Assembly: GCA_014859375.1 (NCBI GenBank)
Contig: JACUUH010000019.1
Location: forward strand, 1-40,352
Origin: Gammaproteobacteria bacterium
Lineage (GTDB): Bacteria; Pseudomonadota; Gammaproteobacteria; Nitrosococcales; Methylophagaceae
Direction of reading: 5' to 3'
DNA length: 40,352 nt
Under the pieces are notes generated by a model that was given only the letters and a program-made list of their open reading frames with translations, had not been told where the DNA came from and ran no database searches. Shown here piece after piece: positions 1 to 7,422 of this stretch. Every line of letters begins with the position of its first letter. The stretch's first letter is position 1. A program made the position numbers and the translations under genes.

Positions 1-26
1 ATTTAATAAATAAAAACCAAACTAAG

Positions 27-56
27 AAAGCCCGGCATTCGTGTCGGGCTTTTTTA
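27..56 (+). terminator. Rho-independent terminator of a gene left of the window
   Basis: A 7-bp GC-rich stem (AAGCCCG with CGGGCTT) is extended by a G-T wobble and two more pairs, closed by a TTCG tetraloop, and followed by a T-run. It lies upstream of the first gene, so it should end a gene on the plus strand that stops before position 1. Confidence 0.85.
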
Positions 57-96
57 TTGCCTTGTTTTTTTGTTAGGAAATTAAGCATATTAGCGT

Positions 97-112
97 TGAT
101 CGATTTCGATCA
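97..112. promoter_or_regulatory. 16-bp perfect palindrome, possible operator
   Basis: TGATCGA-TT-TCGATCA is a perfect inverted repeat located about 115 bases before the start codon of the SnoaL-like gene, in the gap after the preceding terminator. Its position suits a repressor or activator site for the three-gene cluster that follows. No regulator gene is adjacent, and I do not recognise the motif as a known consensus, so the role is inference. Confidence 0.35.
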
Positions 113-227
113 TGACACTTATTACAAGTAAGTGCGTAAGCGGCTGAATAAACACAAAAATAGTACTTTTACAAATAGTCGAAACAGGCTAAAATTTGCG
201 CTTTTTTCATTCTCAGGAATAGCCTCG

Positions 228-635
228 ATGAACCAAGCTACTGCTCAATTACTTCAAGACTACTACGCAGCATTTAATCGCCAAGATATGGATGCATTTT
301 TGGCGATGCTGACAGATGATGTCATCCATGACATCAATCAGGGTAGCCGTGAAGTAGGTAAAGCTGCATTCTCAACATTCATGGATCGCATGAATGCCCA
401 TTACAAAGAACAAATCGTGGATATTTCAATCACAACCAATGACGCTGGTGATCGTGCTGCTGTTGAATTCACTGTATTAGGTGAATATCTATCTACAGAC
501 GAAGGTTTGCCAGAAGCAAACGGTCAAAAATACAATTTACCGGCAGGTGCATTTTTTGATATTCGTGATGGTAAAGTTGCTCGTGTTACTAACTATTACA
601 ATTTAGAAGACTGGATTGCTCAAGTAGTAGGCTAG
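228..635 (+). CDS. SnoaL-like / ketosteroid-isomerase-related protein
   Basis: This 135-residue protein has the layout of the NTF2-like/SnoaL fold. An N-terminal helix carries the YYAAFNRQD pattern, followed by a conserved DDVIHDIN segment and a C-terminal strand region ending in VARVTNYYNLEDW. It fits the group annotated as steroid delta-isomerase-related proteins, whose substrate is unknown; real steroid isomerisation is not implied. I chose the ATG at 228 because AGGA lies 9 bases upstream. The in-frame ATG at 132 lacks a Shine-Dalgarno sequence and would add a low-complexity, non-family leader. The next gene starts 5 bases after this stop, so the two are very likely co-transcribed with the amidohydrolase behind them. 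Confidence 0.8.
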   Translation: MNQATAQLLQDYYAAFNRQDMDAFLAMLTDDVIHDINQGSREVGKAAFSTFMDRMNAHYKEQIVDISITTNDAGDRAAVEFTVLGEYLSTDEGLPEANGQKYNLPAGAFFDIRDGKVARVTNYYNLEDWIAQVVG

Positions 636-640
636 GCAGC

Positions 641-1228
641 ATGTTGACCTTAAAGCGTCTATCTGGTGATGCATTAGTACGGTATATACCTGAACTCGCA
701 CACCTGCGAATTCAAGTGTTTCGTGATTTTCCTTATCTTTATGATGGCGATTTAGCCTATGAAGAAACCTATTTACAAACTTATATTCAAGCACCAGATA
801 GCGTCATTGTCTTAGCATTTGATGGCGATAAAGTCGTTGGTGCATCAACAGGTATTCCACTTAAATACGAAACAGATGACGTTAAAAAACCATTTATCGA
901 TGCCGGTTATGATGTTGATAAAGTGTTTTACTGTGGTGAATCAGTATTAATTTCAAGCTACCGTGGGCAAGGTGCAGGTGTGGCCTTTTTTGATCAGCGT
1001 GAAGCCCATGCCCGTGATATTGGCAGCTTTGAGTTTTCCTGTTTTTGTGGCGTACAACGTCCGGATGACCATCCCGCACGGCCAGCGGATTATGTACCTT
1101 TAGATAACTTCTGGCGTAAGCGAGGTTATGAAAAGCATCCAGAACTCAATACAACGTTCAGTTGGAAAGAGTTGGGTGAAGATGATGAGTCACCTAAGCC
1201 AATGACCTTTTGGATGAAAAAACTTTAG
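641..1228 (+). CDS. GNAT family N-acetyltransferase
   Basis: This 195-residue protein shows a GNAT core. Strands around residues 55-70 carry VIVLAFDGDKVVGAS, and the acetyl-CoA pyrophosphate-binding stretch ESVLISSYRGQGAG (Q/RxxGxG/A type) lies near residues 100-113, followed by FFDQREAHA. An unusually polar C-terminal third (DDHPARPADYVPLDNFWRKRGYEK) ends in a Trp/Phe-rich tail. The family transfers an acetyl group from acetyl-CoA to an amine; the acceptor is unknown here. It begins 5 bases after the SnoaL-like gene and precedes a nitrilase-type amidohydrolase, which hints at one small-molecule pathway involving amine acylation and amide hydrolysis. Confidence 0.85.
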   Translation: MLTLKRLSGDALVRYIPELAHLRIQVFRDFPYLYDGDLAYEETYLQTYIQAPDSVIVLAFDGDKVVGASTGIPLKYETDDVKKPFIDAGYDVDKVFYCGESVLISSYRGQGAGVAFFDQREAHARDIGSFEFSCFCGVQRPDDHPARPADYVPLDNFWRKRGYEKHPELNTTFSWKELGEDDESPKPMTFWMKKL

Positions 1229-1245
1229 CGTTTTTGTTGCTGCCC

Positions 1246-1319
1246 TTCGACCAGCTCAGGGCGAACGGAACTAGCGAATTAAGATTGTCTTATTCTCCGT
1301 TCATGGTGAGCTTGTCGAA
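1246..1319. repeat. REP-like palindromic repeat pair
   Basis: Two roughly 24-base arms (1246-1269 and 1296-1319) face each other around a 26-base spacer and pair at 19 of 24 positions, with a small bulge in the middle. The right arm recurs at 10791-10816 with one mismatch over 24 bases. The CAGCTCA/TGAGCTTGTCGAA pattern matches a class of short interspersed palindromes I know from many gammaproteobacterial intergenic regions. It sits between the GNAT stop and the amidohydrolase start and may act as an RNA stabiliser or attenuator within the operon. Confidence 0.8.
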
Positions 1320-1359
1320 GAGTCGAAGCATGATACAAACAGAAAAATTGGAATGATAT

Positions 1360-2235
1360 ATGAGTAAAATAAAAGTAGCCGCAGCTCAATATGACATTAG
1401 TTTTTTTGCTCAATGGTCAGATTTTGCTGATAAATTGACGCAATGGGTGAGTCAAGCTGCTGATCATCAGGCTAAATTATTGGTATTACCTGAATATGGC
1501 AGTATGGAATTAGCGTCATTATTTGGTGAAGCTATCTACAAAGATCTCAATGGCCAACTGCATGCCATGCAGCAAGTCTATCCTGACTGGCAAGCATTGC
1601 ATCAAGAACTTGCACACAAATTTGATCTGATGATTTTAGGTGCATCCTATCCAGTATTACAACATGATGGCTCATTCCGAAATCGCGCTAATCTTTATGG
1701 CCCAGACGGTTTACTTGGCTATCAAGATAAACTAATCATGACGCGCTTTGAGAACGAGCAATGGTTAGTCAAAGCTGGTGATGAAATAAAAGTGCTCGAT
1801 ACTGATATCGGTAAAATCGGCATTAATATTTGTTATGACTCCGAGTTTCCATTAATCGCACGCCAGCAAGTGGCAGCAGGCGCTAACTTAATCTTGGTGC
1901 CAAGTTGTACTGATACTGAAGCAGGCTTTCATCGTGTCCGTATTGGCTGCCAAGCCAGAGCACTTGAAAATCAATGTTTTGTGGTGCAATCACCAACTTT
2001 TGGACAAGCCGAATGGTCAGAAGCGGTTGATGTTAATACAGGTCGTGCCAGCATCTATACACCGGTTGATTATGGCTTTCCTGATAATGGTATTTTGGTT
2101 GAAGGTTCAAAAAACACCGCACAATGGGTTTATGCAGAATTGGATTTAGATAGCATCGAGCATGTTCGTCAGCAAGGGCAGGTGTTTAATTATCGTGATT
2201 GGGGAAAACAAAACAGCTTAAAAACCTCATTTTAG
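1360..2235 (+). CDS. Carbon-nitrogen hydrolase (nitrilase superfamily amidase)
   Basis: This 291-residue, single-domain protein is of normal family length. The Glu-Lys-Cys catalytic triad is visible: E45 in LVLPEYGSME, K124 in GYQDKLIMTRFE and C158 in GINICYDSEFP. The family hydrolyses non-peptide C-N bonds, usually amides, through a cysteine thioester in the cytoplasm. The substrate cannot be read from the sequence. It follows the GNAT and SnoaL-like genes in the same direction, separated by a palindromic repeat. The start at 1360 places the first strand (IKVAAAQYDI) at the expected N-terminus. Confidence 0.9.
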   Translation: MSKIKVAAAQYDISFFAQWSDFADKLTQWVSQAADHQAKLLVLPEYGSMELASLFGEAIYKDLNGQLHAMQQVYPDWQALHQELAHKFDLMILGASYPVLQHDGSFRNRANLYGPDGLLGYQDKLIMTRFENEQWLVKAGDEIKVLDTDIGKIGINICYDSEFPLIARQQVAAGANLILVPSCTDTEAGFHRVRIGCQARALENQCFVVQSPTFGQAEWSEAVDVNTGRASIYTPVDYGFPDNGILVEGSKNTAQWVYAELDLDSIEHVRQQGQVFNYRDWGKQNSLKTSF

Positions 2236-2291
2236 TACTGTTGATGGAGTTCTGTTAGCACACAAATCAATGGTGTAAGTTGCCGAATAAC

Positions 2292-4070
2292 TCACATTCT
2301 GCTTAGTGGCCAACCAATGATCAATACCAGCAAGGTGACTGATCCGATAAACAGGTTCATTGGTAAACCCACCTTTAGAAAATCACTAAAGCGATACCCA
2401 CCGGGGCCATAAACCATCAGATTAGTTTGATAACCCAGTGGTGTTGCAAAGCTTGCCGAGGCCGCCATCATAATAGCAAATACGAAAGGTTCATTATTGA
2501 GGCTGGCTTTTTCTGTCATCTCCAGAACAATAGGCAACATCAATACGGCAGCGGCATTATTGGTAATGGTTTCTGTTAACAGCGAAACAACCACATAAGT
2601 GAGGATCAACATCAGCCACGGAACGCCACCACTTAAATCGATGATGCTAGCGGCAAGGAATGCGGCTACTCCCGTTTTCTGTAGTGCTGCGCCTAGGGCA
2701 AAGGCAGCTGCAATAGTAATAATTACCGTTAAATCCAGGCTTTTTTCAGCCTGACTGACCGAACAGCAACCGGTGATTAGCATCAGTCCAGCACCGATCA
2801 ATGCGGCATTCAACATACTTATCAAACCAAGTCCTGCGGCAGCGACCACAGTTATTAGAATCAGCCATGACAACCAGGCGAGTTCATGTCGTGGGGTTTG
2901 GGTATCAAGATCATTGATCAACAAAAAATCCTTGTTGTAGCGTTGTCGTGTGACAAAAGCGGGTCTGGCTTCCAGCAGCAAAGTATCACCTGCTTCCAGA
3001 CGGATAGTGCCGAGGTTGCCTCTGACACGCTCACCATTTTTGGCTACTGCCAACACCACAGCACCATAACGATCATGAAATTTTGCATCGCGGATGTTCT
3101 TGCCCAATGCGGCACAGTGAGGTGAGACAACAGCTTCGACCAAACGTCGCTCAGCACGATCTTGATTTAAGGGGTTTACGTTACCATTTTCGGATGATGG
3201 AATAATCCCGTTGATTCTTAGTAAATCCGAGATTGCCTGAGTATCACCGGCAAAAATAAGACGGTCACCGCTATGCAGAATTTCCTCTGATGGTACAGCG
3301 GTTATGATAGTGCCCTGACGTTCAACTTCCACCAGGTAAACCCGTTCCAGATGGCGAAGTCCAGCCTGAGCAACTGTTTTGCCTACTAATGGACCATTTG
3401 GATCTATCGTGACTTCAAGTGTGAATTCCCGAAGGTTGCCAAAAGCCTGCTTGTCGCTACGATCAGGCAACCATTTTGGAAACAAAAACCAGATAAAGAT
3501 CAAGCCAGCCAGTGCTACCGGAATACCGACTGCAGTGATCGAAAATAGGGAAAACCCTGCTTCACCGGTCAGAACCTGATATTGTCCATTGACCACCAGA
3601 TTGGTACTGGTACCGATCAGTGTCAGTGTTCCCCCAAGGATGGCTGTATAACTTAGTGGGATCATGAGTTTTGACGGTGGGATCTGAATTTTACGTGACC
3701 AGGCATGAATGGCTGGAATCATTGTCGCCACTACTGGTGTATTGTTCAAAAAGGCGCTTAACACAATGACAGGGGCAAAGATTCTACCGAGTGCGGAGCG
3801 AACCGTCTTGGGCTGTCCCAACACGTTATTTACCAGAAGATCGATGCCACCAGAGCTGTGTATGCCTGCTGCGACAATAAACATTGCCGCTACGGTGATC
3901 AAGCCAGAATTGGAAAATCCGGCCAAGGCCTCACCACCAGACAAAATACCGAAAGCACTGAGAATGGTTAGCACCGCCATCATTACCAAGTGCGGGCCAA
4001 TTCTGGTAAATGTTAATACTCCCAATGCCCCAATGGTCAGGCTTAACGATAACCAACCTTGCCACTCCAT
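2292..4070 (-). CDS. SLC13/DASS-family anion permease with two RCK_C domains
   Basis: This 592-residue integral membrane protein has two membrane halves flanking a soluble insert. The N-terminal half carries SAFLNNTPVVAT and the hairpin signature GTSTNLVVNG. The insert holds two TrkA-C/RCK_C domains in tandem (about residues 195-280 and 295-380). The C-terminal half carries TETITNNAAAV and ATPLGYQTNLMVYGPGGY. This layout is that of the SLC13-type permeases of bacteria and algae that take up sulfate, carboxylates or other anions with Na+; the substrate is not predictable. I chose the ATG at 4070 because GGAAGG lies 7 bases upstream. An ATG at 4103 would add 11 residues but has no ribosome site. 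The gene is divergent from mrp and seems to stand alone. Confidence 0.88.
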   Translation of the reverse strand: MEWQGWLSLSLTIGALGVLTFTRIGPHLVMMAVLTILSAFGILSGGEALAGFSNSGLITVAAMFIVAAGIHSSGGIDLLVNNVLGQPKTVRSALGRIFAPVIVLSAFLNNTPVVATMIPAIHAWSRKIQIPPSKLMIPLSYTAILGGTLTLIGTSTNLVVNGQYQVLTGEAGFSLFSITAVGIPVALAGLIFIWFLFPKWLPDRSDKQAFGNLREFTLEVTIDPNGPLVGKTVAQAGLRHLERVYLVEVERQGTIITAVPSEEILHSGDRLIFAGDTQAISDLLRINGIIPSSENGNVNPLNQDRAERRLVEAVVSPHCAALGKNIRDAKFHDRYGAVVLAVAKNGERVRGNLGTIRLEAGDTLLLEARPAFVTRQRYNKDFLLINDLDTQTPRHELAWLSWLILITVVAAAGLGLISMLNAALIGAGLMLITGCCSVSQAEKSLDLTVIITIAAAFALGAALQKTGVAAFLAASIIDLSGGVPWLMLILTYVVVSLLTETITNNAAAVLMLPIVLEMTEKASLNNEPFVFAIMMAASASFATPLGYQTNLMVYGPGGYRFSDFLKVGLPMNLFIGSVTLLVLIIGWPLSRM

Positions 4071-4309
4071 AAACATGCCTTCCAATCTTGTAAAACATGG
4101 CATTATGGCTGAGATAGTAAAAAACTAAAACTACTATAAAACTATTTATATAGACTAAATTATTATATGTGTTTGCAATCTGATGTTAACGATCTATAGT
4201 TACTAAGATTTGAATAGTATCCACAAAACATTTATGGATGAAGCTAGCAGCTACACAGTATAGAATGTACGCTGTTAGCAAGTTATGCAGAATTCATAAG
4301 GAACACACG

Positions 4310-5395
4310 ATGTTAAACCAGTCTCAGATTGAGCAATTGATTAACGATTATCACGATCACACTTCCCAAATGACGTTAGGCGATAGCAAGGCCAAAGTTG
4401 CTGTCACTATCAACCAACAAAAGCTTGATGTGACTGTAACCTTAGGCTATCCAGTCAATGGTTATGTTGATGTTATCAAAGCAGATTTAGAAACCTTACT
4501 TAAACAACAATCAGGTTTTGATTCGGTTAGCGTCACAGTTGATTGGAACATTACCAAACACAAAGTACAGCAAGGTGTTAAAGCAATTAGTAATATTAAA
4601 AACATTATCGCTGTGGCATCAGGTAAGGGGGGTGTCGGTAAATCAACTACATCGGTCAATTTGGCACTGGCACTAGCGGCTGAAGGTGCTAATGTCGGTA
4701 TTTTAGATGCGGATATTTATGGTCCAAGCCAACCACGCATGTTAGGCACAACACAACGTCCTGAATCTGCTGATGGCAAATCAATTGAACCTATCATTAG
4801 CTATGGCATTCAATGTATGTCGATTGGCTTTTTGATTGATGAAGAAGAGCCGATGATCTGGCGTGGCCCGATGGTGACACAAGCTCTGGAACAAATGCTC
4901 AACGATACTAATTGGCAAGATCTGGATTATTTAGTGATCGACTTGCCACCTGGCACCGGCGACATTCAGTTGACCTTGTCACAAAAAATTCCTGTGAGTG
5001 GCTCGGTTATTATTACTACACCACAAGATATTTCATTACTTGATGCACGTAAAGCGTTGAAGATGTTTGAAAAAGTAAACGTGCCAGTGATGGGTATTAT
5101 TGAAAATATGAGCACCCATGTCTGTAGCCAATGTGGTCATGAAGAACATATTTTTGGCGCAGGTGGCGGTGAAAAAATGGCGAAACAATATGGCGTTGAT
5201 TTATTGGGCGATTTACCGCTTGATATTGCCATCCGTGAAGATGCTGACGGTGGACATCCAACAGTTGTTGCCAAACCAGATAGCGCTATAGCTGCAGCCT
5301 ATCGCACAATTGCAGTGCGTATTGCTGCACGTTTGGCCAGGCAAGGAAAAGATTTTTCATCTGCATTCCCTAATATCGTGATCAAGAACGATTAA
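4310..5395 (+). CDS. apbC: Mrp/ApbC iron-sulfur cluster carrier ATPase
   Basis: This 361-residue P-loop protein of the Mrp/NBP35 family loads or carries [4Fe-4S] clusters to apoproteins in the cytoplasm. An N-terminal DUF59/MIP18-like domain spans about residues 1-85. The deviant Walker A motif GKGGVGKST is at 105-113, a DLPPGTGD switch follows, and the CSQC pair that binds the bridging cluster is at C272/C275. The start at 4310 has AAGGA 7 bases upstream; an in-frame ATG at 4238 would give an unrelated 24-residue leader and is rejected. dcd follows after 44 bases. ThiC and IspH, encoded further along the window, are iron-sulfur enzymes of the kind such carriers may serve. Confidence 0.94.
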   Translation: MLNQSQIEQLINDYHDHTSQMTLGDSKAKVAVTINQQKLDVTVTLGYPVNGYVDVIKADLETLLKQQSGFDSVSVTVDWNITKHKVQQGVKAISNIKNIIAVASGKGGVGKSTTSVNLALALAAEGANVGILDADIYGPSQPRMLGTTQRPESADGKSIEPIISYGIQCMSIGFLIDEEEPMIWRGPMVTQALEQMLNDTNWQDLDYLVIDLPPGTGDIQLTLSQKIPVSGSVIITTPQDISLLDARKALKMFEKVNVPVMGIIENMSTHVCSQCGHEEHIFGAGGGEKMAKQYGVDLLGDLPLDIAIREDADGGHPTVVAKPDSAIAAAYRTIAVRIAARLARQGKDFSSAFPNIVIKND

Positions 5396-5439
5396 TCACG
5401 TTATCATTAGGGCTATTCACAACAACAAGTAACTAAACT

Positions 5440-6006
5440 ATGAGTATTAAATCGGATAAATGGATTCGCCGAATGGCGCAGCAACATGACATGATTTCAC
5501 CGTTTGAACCGGGTCAAGTTCGTAACACCGAGCAAGGTAGGATCATTTCTTATGGCACATCAAGCTATGGATATGATGTGCGTTGCTCAAATGAATTCAA
5601 AATTTTCACTAACATCAATTCAGCCATTGTTGATCCAAAGAATTTTGACGAAAACAGTTTTGTTGATGTCAATTCAGATGTGTGCATTATTCCACCAAAT
5701 TCATTTGCGTTAGCACGTACTGTTGAAACCTTCAAAATTCCACGTAGTGTATTAACGGTTTGCCTTGGTAAATCAACTTATGCACGCTGCGGCATTATTG
5801 TGAATGTGACGCCATTAGAACCTGAATGGGAAGGGCATGTCACCTTAGAGTTCTCAAACACAACACCATTACCTGCAAAGATTTATGCTAACGAAGGTGT
5901 GGCTCAAATGTTGTTTTTTGAATCAGATGAAATTTGTGAAACATCCTATGCTGACCGTGGTGGTAAATATCAAGGTCAAACAGGCGTGACCTTACCGAAG
6001 TCATAA
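5440..6006 (+). CDS. dcd: dCTP deaminase
   Basis: This 188-residue homotrimeric enzyme makes dUTP from dCTP for thymidylate synthesis. The full-length family pattern is present: [15 protein letters not shown] near the N-terminus, the active-site block [19 protein letters not shown] followed by the catalytic Glu region [13 protein letters not shown], and the C-terminal [14 protein letters not shown] lid that closes over the triphosphate. It lies downstream of apbC and 17 bases before the WD40 lipoprotein gene, in what looks like one transcription unit. Confidence 0.97.
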   Translation: MSIKSDKWIRRMAQQHDMISPFEPGQVRNTEQGRIISYGTSSYGYDVRCSNEFKIFTNINSAIVDPKNFDENSFVDVNSDVCIIPPNSFALARTVETFKIPRSVLTVCLGKSTYARCGIIVNVTPLEPEWEGHVTLEFSNTTPLPAKIYANEGVAQMLFFESDEICETSYADRGGKYQGQTGVTLPKS

Positions 6007-6023
6007 AACGGAATTGAACAGTC

Positions 6024-7070
6024 ATGACAACGCGCAATTACCTATCACGATTATTAACACTGGGTTTTATGGCTGTGATATTGGCTGGCTGTAGCAATGA
6101 ACGCGCTTCAGATGAGCAATGGGCACACAGTGATTTAAGTAGCTACGCAGCGGCCTTTTCTCAAGATGGTAATTATGTTCTGGTTGGTGATACTGATGCG
6201 CCCGCCAGATTATGGGATATTGAAGCCAATAAGGTTATTTATAGCTGGCAGAACATGCCAGATGCGGCCGGTACAACCACCTTAGTTGGTTTTTCAGCCG
6301 ATGGCAAAGTGGCTGCAACTGTTGAGCAAGACACGATTGTATTGTGGCAAGTCGCTAACGGCGAGCCAATGTTACGTCTTAGTTTTCCCGTCAACATAAA
6401 AGCCATAGCCTTGTCACAACATGGTGATTATCTGATGTTAGCGCTGTATGACCGGACAGCGGTTTATTTTGATGTTATTGAGAATCGTGTTCTAAAGATA
6501 TTCGAGCATGATGGCAAAGCAGTTAATTCACCGATTAATCAGCTGATTAATACCGTCGCTATTTCACCAAGCGGTAAATATGCATTAACGGGTGGTGATG
6601 ACCAAACTGCACGCTTGTGGAATTTGGAAACGGGTGAACAGCTCCGTAGTTGGAAACATGAGAATTCAGTCAATATCGTTGATTTTTATCCTAAAGGTGG
6701 CTTTGTTATTACTGGTGCGGGTAATGGTCAAACCCACTTTTGGAATATGGTCACAGGTGAAAAACAATACACATTAAGAACATCAGCATGGCCGAAAGAT
6801 ATGCCTTTGCCCAATTACCCTTCTTTTAAAACAACAACATCGGCGCTCGATTTTTCGCCTGATGGCGCTTATTTAGTGACGGGACATCCCTCGCAAAAAT
6901 TATGTTTATGGCGCGTTGCTGATGGTGAAAAACTCGATTGTTGGCAAGTTTCTCGAAGACAGGCATTACGGCCTGGTGTCGTATTACAAGCCGTTGCTTT
7001 TTCGCCTGATGGCAAAGCGGTTTATAGCGAGTCGGGCAATGGTATTGGTCAAAAGTGGTTATTACGCTAA
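6024..7070 (+). CDS. WD40-repeat lipoprotein
   Basis: This 348-residue protein starts with a lipoprotein signal peptide: a basic N-terminus, a hydrophobic stretch, and the lipobox LAGC with the lipidated Cys at residue 23. The rest is made of WD40-type blades recognisable by ARLWDIE, IVLWQVANGE, ARLWNLETGE, THFWNMVTGE and LCLWRVADGE endings, often preceded by FSPDGxYxxTG. It should be a periplasmic beta-propeller anchored to a membrane, probably a protein-binding scaffold; no catalytic residues are expected. It sits between dcd and the Nif3-like gene, whose start codon directly follows its stop (TAAATG). The specific partner is unknown. Confidence 0.85.
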   Translation: MTTRNYLSRLLTLGFMAVILAGCSNERASDEQWAHSDLSSYAAAFSQDGNYVLVGDTDAPARLWDIEANKVIYSWQNMPDAAGTTTLVGFSADGKVAATVEQDTIVLWQVANGEPMLRLSFPVNIKAIALSQHGDYLMLALYDRTAVYFDVIENRVLKIFEHDGKAVNSPINQLINTVAISPSGKYALTGGDDQTARLWNLETGEQLRSWKHENSVNIVDFYPKGGFVITGAGNGQTHFWNMVTGEKQYTLRTSAWPKDMPLPNYPSFKTTTSALDFSPDGAYLVTGHPSQKLCLWRVADGEKLDCWQVSRRQALRPGVVLQAVAFSPDGKAVYSESGNGIGQKWLLR

Positions 7071-7391
7071 ATGTATAAAATTGTCTTCTATGTGCCAGAA
7101 ACACACAAAGAGCCAGTTAAAATTGCCATGTTTGAACAAGGTGCAGGTCGTTATCAGGGCTATGATTGTTGTGCTTGGGAGACAAAAGGCATAGGTCAAT
7201 TTCGGCCATTAGCTGGCAGTCAGCCTTTTATCGGATCGTCCAATCAACTTCAACAGGTCGATGAATTTCGCGTTGAAATGATGTGCTCTGAACAACATAT
7301 TAAAGCCACATTAAACGCATTGATTGCTACACATCCCTATGAAGTGCCTGCTTATGAAGTCTGGCCTGTTAAAACATTAGACGACTTTTGA
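7071..7391 (+). CDS. Stand-alone Nif3 C-terminal-domain (YqfO-type) protein
   Basis: This 106-residue protein matches the small ferredoxin-like/PII-like insert domain found inside Nif3/YqfO proteins but lacks the metal-binding Nif3 halves. Recognisable parts are the N-terminal VFYVPETHKEPVKIAMFEQGAG, a GxYxxYDCCAWETKGIGQF segment, a FRPLAGSQPFIG turn, and a C-terminal ATHPYEVPAYEVWP. The biochemical role is unknown; its resemblance to CutA/PII folds suggests trimer formation and small-ligand binding. The ATG immediately follows the TAA of the WD40 lipoprotein gene, so translation is probably coupled. Confidence 0.85.
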   Translation: MYKIVFYVPETHKEPVKIAMFEQGAGRYQGYDCCAWETKGIGQFRPLAGSQPFIGSSNQLQQVDEFRVEMMCSEQHIKATLNALIATHPYEVPAYEVWPVKTLDDF

Positions 7392-7422
7392 TTTTATTTA
7401 TTTTTTAGTGAGTTTTGTTGTT

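Noticed and set aside
132-227. N-terminal extension of the SnoaL-like protein
   Set aside because: No ribosome site at 132 and no family homology; the ATG at 228 has AGGA at good spacing.
3709-4128. 139-residue plus-strand frame
   Set aside because: It is antisense to the SLC13 transporter, which has strong membrane and RCK_C motifs on the other strand.
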